Shown here: in pieces, positions 24,519 through 34,113 of the stretch
How the letters are laid out: every line of letters starts with the position of its first letter
Numbering within the stretch: position 1 is the first letter of the stretch
NCBI RefSeq assembly: GCF_024832785.1
Contig: NZ_CP116615.1
Coordinates: forward strand, 3,286,001 to 3,350,000
Length of the DNA: 64,000 bases
DNA from: Fontisphaera persica
Lineage (GTDB): Bacteria; Verrucomicrobiota; Verrucomicrobiia; Limisphaerales; Fontisphaeraceae
Direction of reading: 5' to 3'
Made by a program: the position numbers and the translations under genes
Notes under the pieces: model-generated
What the model was told of the DNA's origin: nothing
What the model saw: the letters and a program-made list of their open reading frames with translations, nothing else
The model's database searches: none

Positions 24519-25463
24519 TCAGGGCAGGCGCTCTTTGCGGGCGGCGGAAAACAGCCGGTACCACTCTTCGCGAGAGAGGTTTATCTGGGTGGCGCGGACG
24601 GCTTCGCGGATGCGCTCCGGGCGGATGGAGCCGATGATGGGCACAATGCCCGCCGGATGGCGCAGGAGCCAGGCCAGGGCAATGACGACGCGGCTCACGC
24701 CATGGGCGCGGGCCAATTCATCCACCACGGTGAGGATGGGCGCCGGTTGATAGGCTTGTTGGGCGGGGAGGAGACGGTGGGCACCGTCGCCCAGCAGCCC
24801 GCCCGCCAGGGGACTCCAGGCCAGGGGGGTGATGTGCTCGGCCTGGCATTGGTCGAGCGTGCCGTCCTCGAAGGGGGCCAGGCGGGCCAGACTGATTTCC
24901 ACCTGATTGACCACCAGGGGGAAGGGACAGACTTTTTGGAGGGCGGTCAGTTGGGCGGGGCTGAAGTTGCTCACGCCGAAGGCGCGCACTTTGCCCTGCT
25001 GTTTGAGTTCAGCAAAAGCGGCCGCCACTTCTTCAAAGTCGGCGAGGTAATCGGGGCGATGCAACTGGTACAGGTCAATGGTCTCGACCCCCAGGCGGCG
25101 GAGGGATTGTTCGCAGGACCAGACGATGTGCTGGCGCGAGAAATCATAGCGATAGGGGGCGGCAGCGTCAGGATCACCGGCTTTGCGAATGCCGCACTTG
25201 GAGGCGATGAGGATGCGCTCGCGCATGCCGCTGACTTCTTTAAGCACCTGGCCGAAGATGCTCTCGGCCTCCCCGTCGCAATAAATGTCGGCGTGATCAA
25301 AGAGGGTGTAGCCGGCCTCATAGGCGGCGAGCACCGCCTGGCGGCCGGCGGCACGAGCGTCGGCGGTGACCTCGGCCGAATTCCAGGTGCCTGCCAGGCG
25401 CCAGCAGCCATAGGCCAGCCGGCTGCCCAGCAACGGTGAAGTTCCCAGTTGGATGACTTGCAT
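24519..25463 (-). CDS. Aldo/keto reductase
   Basis: A 314-residue NADPH-dependent oxidoreductase of the YdhF-like AKR group. From ATG 25463 the start MQVIQLGTSPLLGSRLAYGC is typical. The catalytic tetrad is seen as D and Y in FDHADIYCDG, K in IASKCG and H in LYQLHRPD. FGVSNFSP and the cofactor segment IIGSIRPERIREAV are also present. The longer open frame to 25598 has no better start. First gene of the operon AKR-thpR-HPr-kinase-like. The carbonyl substrate is unknown. Confidence 0.92.
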   Translation of the reverse strand: MQVIQLGTSPLLGSRLAYGCWRLAGTWNSAEVTADARAAGRQAVLAAYEAGYTLFDHADIYCDGEAESIFGQVLKEVSGMRERILIASKCGIRKAGDPDAAAPYRYDFSRQHIVWSCEQSLRRLGVETIDLYQLHRPDYLADFEEVAAAFAELKQQGKVRAFGVSNFSPAQLTALQKVCPFPLVVNQVEISLARLAPFEDGTLDQCQAEHITPLAWSPLAGGLLGDGAHRLLPAQQAYQPAPILTVVDELARAHGVSRVVIALAWLLRHPAGIVPIIGSIRPERIREAVRATQINLSREEWYRLFSAARKERLP

Positions 25464-25583
25464 GGCTCGATGTTTAACGCAGAGCCACCTCCGGCGCAAT
25501 TTGGAAATCAAGGCGCGGCCGGCGCCCGCGACGCCAGGAGGCCAGGGCTTGACAGCAGCGGCAGTGTCCGCAAGGTTGACCGC

Positions 25584-26786
25584 ATGAAAAAAGCGCACGT
25601 TTTATGGGGATGGCTGCTTTCATCCGCCTGCCTTTGGGCCGCGACCAATGAACTGCATTTTGACGGGCCGATGTCCCGCGCCGTGTTGGAGCGTTATTTG
25701 TCGCGGGCCATTACGATGATGGACTACTGCACCGGCCAGGGAGACCCCGAGGACAATCTGCGCATGCTGAAAAATATCGGCGCCCGCTTTGCCGGACGCA
25801 CGCTTTACATGTGGGGCCGGGAAAACCAGTTCTCCAACCGCGTGCAACGGGCGCGCGAAATCGCCGCGCGCACTCACCAGGTGATGCCGGAGATTATCCT
25901 GCAGGGGTGTGTGTTTGAGATTGTGACGCCCCAAGTGGCGACGGTGCCCATTCCGCCGGAAGTGTTCCAGGCTTTTGGGTTGCCGGTGGAAACGCGGAAT
26001 TTCCGCTACGAGGCGATGTTGTTTGACCAGGGCGTGTTTCTCAATCACTGGGGGAAAAACACCACCGTGCCGGACATGACGAAGCTGGAAACGCGGCTGT
26101 GGTTTTACCACGTGGCCACCACGTACATCAGCGCCGGCATGGAGGCGATTCATTTCGGCCAGGTGGCGCTCATCGGGCGCCATGACAAAAATTGGGATGG
26201 CTGGTGGGACATGTTGAGCCGCGTGCGCCAATACGCTGCCCGCCATGCGCGGCGGCATTGGGTGCTGTGCGATGCCCATACTCCTGACGGCGGCCCGCGG
26301 CGCGGCGAGCAATTGCTGTTTGATTTTCACTCCTTCCCTCTACGCATCAAGGAAGTGGTGGAGCAGCCGCAGAAAGGCATCCTTGAAAAGGGTTACCTGG
26401 ACAGCATTTACGGGCGCAGCCGCGGGGGCCTGACGCCCGCTGGCTGGCGTTGCGAAAGCCTGCCGTATCTGGTGGAGCTGGACAACTGGGGCGGCAGCAG
26501 CAAACCCGGCACGCCAGGCATGCGTGGCTGGACGTGGGGTTATGATGAAATCTCGTGGTTTGCCCATCAGCCGGAGGATTATCAGAAAGAATGGCTGCGA
26601 TATGCCTGGAAGTGGGTGCGCGAGACGGATTCCAACGGCTGGCTGCAAATGCCGGGCAGCCGGGTGTTGCATACCCCGCTGGACACCCCGCAAGGCAAAC
26701 GCTATTGGTACTACGCCAACATGCAGCGGCATTTTCCTCAGGGCTTCAACCATGAAGATACCATCAAGGAAATCTGGAGCCAGTAA
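25584..26786 (+). CDS. Secreted protein of unknown function
   Basis: A 400-residue protein. ATG 25584 is chosen because a short signal peptide follows (MKKAHVLWGWLLSSACLWA). The mature part reads like an alpha/beta barrel enzyme, with strand-like ends rich in acidic and aromatic residues: MEAIHFGQVALIG, RRHWVLCDAHTPDGG, LLFDFHSFPLRI, WGYDEISWFAHQPEDYQKEW. It resembles the barrel part of glycoside hydrolases in composition, but I cannot assign a family. The next gene, for a possible lipoprotein, starts 6 bp after its stop, so the two are probably cotranscribed. Confidence 0.75.
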   Translation: MKKAHVLWGWLLSSACLWAATNELHFDGPMSRAVLERYLSRAITMMDYCTGQGDPEDNLRMLKNIGARFAGRTLYMWGRENQFSNRVQRAREIAARTHQVMPEIILQGCVFEIVTPQVATVPIPPEVFQAFGLPVETRNFRYEAMLFDQGVFLNHWGKNTTVPDMTKLETRLWFYHVATTYISAGMEAIHFGQVALIGRHDKNWDGWWDMLSRVRQYAARHARRHWVLCDAHTPDGGPRRGEQLLFDFHSFPLRIKEVVEQPQKGILEKGYLDSIYGRSRGGLTPAGWRCESLPYLVELDNWGGSSKPGTPGMRGWTWGYDEISWFAHQPEDYQKEWLRYAWKWVRETDSNGWLQMPGSRVLHTPLDTPQGKRYWYYANMQRHFPQGFNHEDTIKEIWSQ

Positions 26787-26792
26787 CAGCCC

Positions 26793-27671
26793 ATGACCCC
26801 GGGCCAGCTTCACACACGTCCCGCGCCCCCCGATGCCCCCCGCCGGGGACGGGCAGGCTTGCGGGCGCTGCTTTTGATATTGTTGCTTGGGTTGGGGTTG
26901 GGGTGTGCTCCATGGCAATTTGAGCGGCCGATGGTGGTGGGGCGGGATACGTTTGCCTTTGCCAATGAATTGAAATGGACCTACCACTATAATCCCGAAA
27001 CGGGCAAGATGGAGCACCAACGGCGGGAGCCTGCCCCTCAATTTACCCATCGCTGCGTGCCCATGGCCAAAGCGGCGCGCCAATTCCTGTTCCATGCCGG
27101 GTTTGACCCAAGGCAGCCGCCGACCACCGAGAAAGAATACCAACGTCTGGTGAAAAAAGTGCTGTCCAGCAACCCGCGCCATGGCGGCGGCGTCTCTCCC
27201 CCCGTCATCATTCCCGGGTTCACCAACCTCTATGATTTCAGTGTGGCCCATGAGGCATTGCTCAAAGAGGCCCTGGGGGGAGCGTGGCAGAGTTATGTGC
27301 ACTGTGGCAATTTCCGCATGGTCTTTCCCTTCTCGCGCAAGGGTCAGGCAAAGCTGGCAGACCGCTGGGAGAGGGATGTGCACGCCAACTATCCGCCGCT
27401 GGTGCATGTGGTCACCTTTCCGCGGCTGACCATCAATCACACAATTTTACTCATCGGATTGGCCACGCCGGAGGAAGTGCGACAGTTGGCGCCGGACATT
27501 GAAGCGGCGGGGGAGGCAGTTTATTTCAAGGCTTACGACCCCAATCAACCGGAGCGGCCGCTCATTCTTTGGTATCAAAAGCAGGAGCGGCAATTTTATT
27601 ATCCACGCACCACGTATTTTCCGGGCGGGCGGGTTAACGTGTACGAGATGCTGCGGACAGGGCGTCGTTAA
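26793..27671 (+). CDS. Secreted or lipid-anchored protein of unknown function
   Basis: A 292-residue protein with an arginine/proline-rich N-terminal stretch, then a hydrophobic core ending in LGLGLGC at residue about 38. This resembles a lipobox, though glycine at -3 is atypical. The following region (WQFERPMVVGRDTFAFANEL, HRCVPMAKAARQFLFHAGFD) and the strand-rich end (TINHTILLIGLATP, VYFKAYDPNQPE) show a soluble globular domain. Family unknown. It follows the 400-residue secreted protein by 6 bp. Its stop shares a four-base TTAA overlap with the convergent sulfatase gene. Confidence 0.72.
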   Translation: MTPGQLHTRPAPPDAPRRGRAGLRALLLILLLGLGLGCAPWQFERPMVVGRDTFAFANELKWTYHYNPETGKMEHQRREPAPQFTHRCVPMAKAARQFLFHAGFDPRQPPTTEKEYQRLVKKVLSSNPRHGGGVSPPVIIPGFTNLYDFSVAHEALLKEALGGAWQSYVHCGNFRMVFPFSRKGQAKLADRWERDVHANYPPLVHVVTFPRLTINHTILLIGLATPEEVRQLAPDIEAAGEAVYFKAYDPNQPERPLILWYQKQERQFYYPRTTYFPGGRVNVYEMLRTGRR

Positions 27672-29551
27672 GGACGCGGCGCGGCCAGGCGGTTGGTCAG
27701 CACCTCCACCAGCCGCGGCGCATATTCCATGGCCCGCGCCTCGTAGTCGGGATGCTTCCCGCCGGCGGCTTGAATGACCTCCAAACCTGCGGCGGCCGCC
27801 GGGCCCAGCTCCACCAGGGCGTTCAAGGCCTGCACGGAGACGTAGGGGCCGGTTTTGGGCTGGGGGGCCAACTCCAACAAGACAGCCAGCGCGGCCCGGC
27901 GCTCGGCTTCTGAGCCGTGCTTGCCGAGAGCTTCAGCGGCGGCGATACGCACACAGGGCGCTTCATCTTTGAGGGCGCGGTTCAAATCCTCGCGCGCTTT
28001 GGTCACCGCAGGGGCGCCGCGCATTAAAATGCCCATCACCCCCCAGTAACGCACCGCGCTGTCTTGGTCGCGCAGCGCCTGGCGCAGGGCGGGCAGGGCT
28101 TCCGGCTTCAAGCCCGAGGCCAGCTCGGCGGCGGCGAGGATTTTGCCGAGGGGATATTTGCTGTCGTCCCGCCCCATTTCGTAAGGCGTCAAACGCGCTG
28201 CGCGGGCGCGCTCGTGCAGCTCGCTTTCCGGCAGGAAACCCAGGTCCCGCGTGGCCAGCAAATGGTTGCGCAAGGCCTGGCGCAGCCGCTGCAACGTGGC
28301 GGCGTAAGCGGGCACGTTGGCAAGGTTGTTAATTTGGTGAGGGTCCGCTTCCAAGTCATAAAGCTCCTCCGGCGGTTTGGGTTGCCAAAAGCGGGATTGC
28401 ACTTCGGTGAGCTGGCCTTTTTGGAATAAATCAAACCAAACGCGAGTGGTTGGGGTTTGGAACATATAGGCCAGATACTGGCCGTAAGGTTTGTGGGGCA
28501 TGTAATTGCGAATGTACAGGTAGCGCGAGTCGCGCACACAGCGGGATAAATCCAGATTCTCATCCATCCGGCTGCGCAGCCCGAAAATATAAGGCGAAGG
28601 CGGCGTGGCATACGGCCCCAGGAAAGCCTTGCCGTGCATGTGCGGCGGGGGACGCACGCCGGCGAGGCTCAGCAGGGTGGGGGCGAAGTCCACAAAATCC
28701 ACCAGGCGCTCGGAGCGGCCGCCGGGTTGATAATCGGGCGGCGCCAGATGGCGGAACTTGGGCGGGATATAGACAATCAACGGCACGCGCAAACCGCTTT
28801 GCCAGAGCCAGCGTTTATGGCGGGGCATGCCGGAGCCATTGTCGCCATAGAAAAAGACGATGGTATCCTCGGCCAGGCCGGCCTCTTCCAATTCCGCAAG
28901 GCGCTTGCCCACCTGCGCATCCATGGTGGTGATGTTGTCGTAGTACTGCGCCCAATCCTGGCGGGTTTCGAGGACATCGGGATGATAGGGCGGGACGGGG
29001 GCGCGGGCGGGGTCATGCACCCACTCATGCGGGCGGGTGCGGATGCGGCTTTCGTGGGTGATTTCGTGATTGAACACCGCCATGAACGGCTGGCCGGGAG
29101 CGCGCTTGTTGTAATGCGCCTTGTTGGAGCTTTCATGCCACGCTTTATCCGCGCCCTTGAGGTTGTAATCGGTTTTGGCGTTGTTGCAGCAGTAATACCC
29201 GGCCTCGCGCAGGTAATCGGGATACATGCGGATGTGGGCGGGCACGGGGACGATGCTGCGCATGTGCTCCGCGCCCAAGGCGGGCGGGGACATGCCGGTG
29301 ATAAGCGCGGTGCGGGCCGGGGCGCAGACGGGCGCGGTGGACCAGGCATTCAGATACACCGTGCCTTTGGCGGCCAGCTTGTCCAGATGGGGCGTGCGGG
29401 CGTAGGTGTCGCCGTAGCAACCCAGATGGGCGTTGATGTCCTCGGCCACGAGCCAAAGAATGTTGGGTCTGGCGGCGGGGGCGGCGGCAGCCGATAAATA
29501 TGAGGAGACTGCAACGGCAAAACCAAGGGCCAGGGCGAGCAGGTGCTTCAT
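27668..29551 (-). CDS. Sulfatase (type I, formylglycine) with HEAT-type tail
   Basis: A 627-residue secreted sulfatase. ATG 29551 opens a signal peptide (MKHLLALALGFAVAV..., cleavage near 24). A TTG two codons upstream is also possible. Metal ligand D38 is in WLVAEDINAHLGC. C76 in CAPARTALITG is the Cys of the CxPxR motif that must be converted to formylglycine. FFYGDNGSGMPRHK carries the second metal-binding Asp-Asn. After about residue 450 a helical repeat tail appears (ALRQALRDQDSAVRYWGVMG and similar), as in PBS/HEAT repeats. The likely substrate is a sulfated glycan. No sulfatase-maturing enzyme is in the window. Confidence 0.93.
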   Translation of the reverse strand: MKHLLALALGFAVAVSSYLSAAAAPAARPNILWLVAEDINAHLGCYGDTYARTPHLDKLAAKGTVYLNAWSTAPVCAPARTALITGMSPPALGAEHMRSIVPVPAHIRMYPDYLREAGYYCCNNAKTDYNLKGADKAWHESSNKAHYNKRAPGQPFMAVFNHEITHESRIRTRPHEWVHDPARAPVPPYHPDVLETRQDWAQYYDNITTMDAQVGKRLAELEEAGLAEDTIVFFYGDNGSGMPRHKRWLWQSGLRVPLIVYIPPKFRHLAPPDYQPGGRSERLVDFVDFAPTLLSLAGVRPPPHMHGKAFLGPYATPPSPYIFGLRSRMDENLDLSRCVRDSRYLYIRNYMPHKPYGQYLAYMFQTPTTRVWFDLFQKGQLTEVQSRFWQPKPPEELYDLEADPHQINNLANVPAYAATLQRLRQALRNHLLATRDLGFLPESELHERARAARLTPYEMGRDDSKYPLGKILAAAELASGLKPEALPALRQALRDQDSAVRYWGVMGILMRGAPAVTKAREDLNRALKDEAPCVRIAAAEALGKHGSEAERRAALAVLLELAPQPKTGPYVSVQALNALVELGPAAAAGLEVIQAAGGKHPDYEARAMEYAPRLVEVLTNRLAAPRP

Positions 29552-29708
29552 GCCCAACCCTATAAAACTTCAGGCAGCCCCTGTCGAGCTTTTGCCGGCG
29601 GCAGACCAGGTGACAGCCGCCAATACAGGCGCGGAGGAGTGCGGCGTTTTGCTTGAAATGCAGCGGGGGGAGTGTCAGGCTCGGGGGCTGAGCCGGTGGC
29701 AGCCGTGA

Positions 29709-31070
<1,362 letters not shown>

Positions 31071-31183
31071 CCGAGGCCCCACGCGCAAAGGCCTTGGAGC
31101 AGGGCCATTACCCGCCCCGCGATTTCCCCCGGCTCTCGCAAAACAGATTTGCACAGGCGTGCGGCAGCATGGTATGAGGCTGC

Positions 31184-32962
31184 ATGCTTAAGACCCCGCG
31201 GGCGATAATGTGGTTATTCCTCTCTTTCGTTTTTCCCCTGCCGGCTCAAATGCCGGCCTGGATTTCGCTGCAAGGCCGGGTCTTGGTGGAGGGACAGCCC
31301 TTCCAAGGCTGGGGTGAGTTCAAATTTGCCCTGCTCTCCGGCGGCTCGCCGGCCGGCGTGATATGGCATCAGGATGGCACGGCGCCCGCCGAGGCCCAGC
31401 CTGAAACTGCCGTGCCTTTGTGGGTAACCAACGGTTTGTTTCAGGTTGGCCTGGGTGATACCACCCTGACCAACATGGCGGCGCTGCCGGCCTCCCTGGG
31501 CGGGCTGCCGGATTTACAGGTGCGTGTGTGGTTCAGCGATGGCGTGCATGGCTGGCAACAGTTGGCGCCGGATTTGCGCCTGGGCGCCGTGCCCTACGCG
31601 CTGAATGCTGCCCAAGTGCCAGCGCAGACGATTACCCTGAGTCATCTGGCGCCAGAGGTGCAGGCGCGGCTGGCCGCTACGAATACCACAGGAGGCTTGC
31701 CCGCAGGCGCCTTGCTCCCGGCCCCGCTGACCCAGGCCAGCAATCTGGCTCAGGCCGGTTATGCGCGTTTTCCGCTGGCGGTTGCCCAAGCCGCGTGGCA
31801 AACGGATTACCTGGACCCGCGACTTACCCCGGCCTTTTTATCCGCGCCTGGCACCAATTTATGGGACGGCCAATCACTATGGTTGTGGCGCTGGCCCGTG
31901 GCCGGGCAGGCGGGACAAGGCGCGCGTTATGAGGCGGACGCAGGACGCTGGTATTTATTGTCCCCCACCAACGCCCCAATTTTTGATCCATCACAATCCT
32001 GGGCCATGACTTGGGCTGGCGACTTGATGGTCATCGCCGCCGATGCAAATGGCTGGCAGGCCAGCCGGTACCGGCGTGCCGCGCAAGCATGGGAGGACGC
32101 CCCCATGCCGGGCTCCCTGCCCTGGCCGGCGGTGGTACGGCTGCTCGACACTCCTTTTGGCGCCGTGGTTTTGGCCGCGGCGGAATCCCGGCTGGCGGGC
32201 GCCTGGCGGGAGCCAGAGGAAGACCGCTGGCAGGCGATGGACACCAACGGCGCGCCCGCGCTGGAATGGAGCACGGTGCAGTTTGCCGGTTTGACCAACG
32301 GCTGGCTGGCCATGGGAACGATGGGTGGTGAAGTGCAGCTTTGGCGTTATCAAGTGGAGCCGCCCGGCTGGCATCGTTTGAGTGTGGCCGGTTTTTCCCT
32401 GCCCTGGAGCAGTCAGTGGCGCGCGGTCTGGACGGGCACGGAATGGTATTGGCTGGCCGTGCAGGACGGCCACTGGCGCGGTTTTCGTTACGCGCTGGCC
32501 ACCGGCCAATGGCAGCCGCTGCCGGCCCTCGATGCTCCGCTGGCGCATGAGGCCACGCAGTGCCTGTGGAATGGCCAGGAACTTTTGTTGGTTAATTTGT
32601 CGGCCGTGGCCACCGAAACGGTCCATTACTCGGCCCGCTTCAACCCCGCGCTCCATCGCTGGCAACCGATGAATCCTGCGGCGCCAATTTCGGCCTTTGG
32701 GCCGTCGCCCCACCTGTTAACCCTGCCGGACGCGCTGCTCATGGCGCGGGTCAGCGACCCCAGCCGGTACGCGCTCTATGATTATGAAGCAGACCGCTGG
32801 CGACCCCTGGAAGGCCCCAACCTGGGGTTTGAAGCGCTGGTGGTCTGGAGCGGCAAGGAAGTGCTGGCCCTACCTTACCAACCCCTGCCTGAAGAACCGC
32901 TGTTCCTGCACCGTTACACGCCGCCGCAGCGCGTGGGCTGGTTTTATCGGCCAGAGCCTTAA
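31184..32962 (+). CDS. Secreted kelch-like beta-propeller protein
   Basis: A 592-residue protein with a signal peptide (1 to about 21, ending PLPAQ). The N-terminal domain (FQGWGEFKFALLSG to LRLGAVPYALNAAQV, about 25-150) resembles the tail-fibre or autotransporter-stalk-like module often found at the start of verrucomicrobial and bacteroidetal surface proteins. From about residue 215 on, repeats of about 50 residues contain W-G and Y-R patterns (LWLWRWPVAGQ, ASRYRRAAQAWEDAPMP, ALYDYEADRWRPLEG), typical of kelch/galactose-oxidase propellers. No catalytic residues are evident. Probably a cell-surface or matrix protein. Its stop overlaps the convergent GT9 gene in TTAA. Confidence 0.72.
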   Translation: MLKTPRAIMWLFLSFVFPLPAQMPAWISLQGRVLVEGQPFQGWGEFKFALLSGGSPAGVIWHQDGTAPAEAQPETAVPLWVTNGLFQVGLGDTTLTNMAALPASLGGLPDLQVRVWFSDGVHGWQQLAPDLRLGAVPYALNAAQVPAQTITLSHLAPEVQARLAATNTTGGLPAGALLPAPLTQASNLAQAGYARFPLAVAQAAWQTDYLDPRLTPAFLSAPGTNLWDGQSLWLWRWPVAGQAGQGARYEADAGRWYLLSPTNAPIFDPSQSWAMTWAGDLMVIAADANGWQASRYRRAAQAWEDAPMPGSLPWPAVVRLLDTPFGAVVLAAAESRLAGAWREPEEDRWQAMDTNGAPALEWSTVQFAGLTNGWLAMGTMGGEVQLWRYQVEPPGWHRLSVAGFSLPWSSQWRAVWTGTEWYWLAVQDGHWRGFRYALATGQWQPLPALDAPLAHEATQCLWNGQELLLVNLSAVATETVHYSARFNPALHRWQPMNPAAPISAFGPSPHLLTLPDALLMARVSDPSRYALYDYEADRWRPLEGPNLGFEALVVWSGKEVLALPYQPLPEEPLFLHRYTPPQRVGWFYRPEP

Positions 32963-34020
32963 GTGGGCGCGCCGGACGAGGGCGCTTGCAACAAGCGCTC
33001 CACAGCAGCCAGCACGGCCTCCACCTGAATCCGTTCCATGCAGGGATAAGGCCGTGATTTGTCACACACAAACTGACGAGTGGCCTTGCAGGGGCAGTCC
33101 CCCAACACCAGCTCGTGCGGGCACTGCCACGGCCGCCAACTGGTTTCCGAGCTGGGGCCAAACAGGGCGACCACCGGGGTTTGCATGGCGGCGGCCAGAT
33201 GCATAGCCACGGTGTCCACGCCCAAAAACAGGCGCGCGCGCCCCAGCAAAAAACCCAGCTCTGCCATCCCGGTGCGGCCGGCGAGGTTGATGCCGGGCTG
33301 GCGTTGGTGCGTGAGAATCCGCTCCACCTCTTCCCTTTCCGCCGGCGCCGGTCCGGCGGTGTACACCACGCGAAAACCATAACGCGCCTGCAAGGCATCG
33401 GCCACGGCGGCCCAGCGCTCTGGCAGCCATTGTTTGAAACGCCAGCGGCTGGTGGCATGAATCACGGCCAGAGGCGGCCCCTCGAGCAAGCCGGCAAATT
33501 TTCGCGCAAAATCCCCGGGCTGAATGCAGGGAAAGAACTCCAGCGGCCCCGGTTGCGCCTGCGGGTCAAAGCAATCGGCCACGGTGCGAAAATCCTTGAG
33601 CACCTGGTGTTGCGGCGCCCAGGGAAAAGAGGAAAGTTGATGAAACAACCGCCGCCGCCAGCCCCATTCGCCGTAGGCGTCATTGGCCACCCGCACCTTG
33701 GCGCCGCTCAGCCAGGACCAGAGACAGGCCCTATCCGAAACCGACAAAGCGAAGGCGTAGTCATAGCCCTGGGCGCCAAGGGCGCGCCAGGCCTGCCGGT
33801 TTTCGGCCCAAATTTCGCCCCAGGCCCGTCGCTCCTTTCCAGTGCGTCCCAGCGCCATCAGGTGGCGAATGGCCGGATGCCCCTGCAACATGACCTCGCA
33901 GCCGCCGCGCACCAGAACATCCACCGCCGCGCCCGGGAAACGCTGCGCTAAAAACCGCAACGTGGGCGTCAACAGCAAGGTGTCGCCCAGATGGTTCAGC
34001 TTGATGAGCAGAAACTTCAC
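32959..34020 (-). CDS. LPS heptosyltransferase family glycosyltransferase (GT9)
   Basis: A 353-residue GT9 enzyme that transfers ADP-heptose (or a related sugar) to lipopolysaccharide core. It starts with GTG at 34020, giving KFLLIKLNHLGDTLLLTPTL, the conserved GT9 N-terminus with the catalytic Asp in HLGD. The C-terminal nucleotide-sugar domain has INLAGRTGMAELGFLLGRA, FLGVDTVAMHLAAAMQTPVV and ALFGPSSETSW. The closest type appears to be WaaQ/RfaQ. It complements the heptose kinase encoded at 56331. Inner-membrane-associated, cytoplasmic. Acceptor unknown. Confidence 0.9.
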   Translation of the reverse strand: MKFLLIKLNHLGDTLLLTPTLRFLAQRFPGAAVDVLVRGGCEVMLQGHPAIRHLMALGRTGKERRAWGEIWAENRQAWRALGAQGYDYAFALSVSDRACLWSWLSGAKVRVANDAYGEWGWRRRLFHQLSSFPWAPQHQVLKDFRTVADCFDPQAQPGPLEFFPCIQPGDFARKFAGLLEGPPLAVIHATSRWRFKQWLPERWAAVADALQARYGFRVVYTAGPAPAEREEVERILTHQRQPGINLAGRTGMAELGFLLGRARLFLGVDTVAMHLAAAMQTPVVALFGPSSETSWRPWQCPHELVLGDCPCKATRQFVCDKSRPYPCMERIQVEAVLAAVERLLQAPSSGAPT

Positions 34021-34113
34021 GCGGCGGCATTATCGGACGCCTCGTCCCATATTGCAAATGGCTTTGCCCGGGGAGAAAGTACCCGGCAACTCCGCGCCCC
34101 AGCTCCCGCAGGG

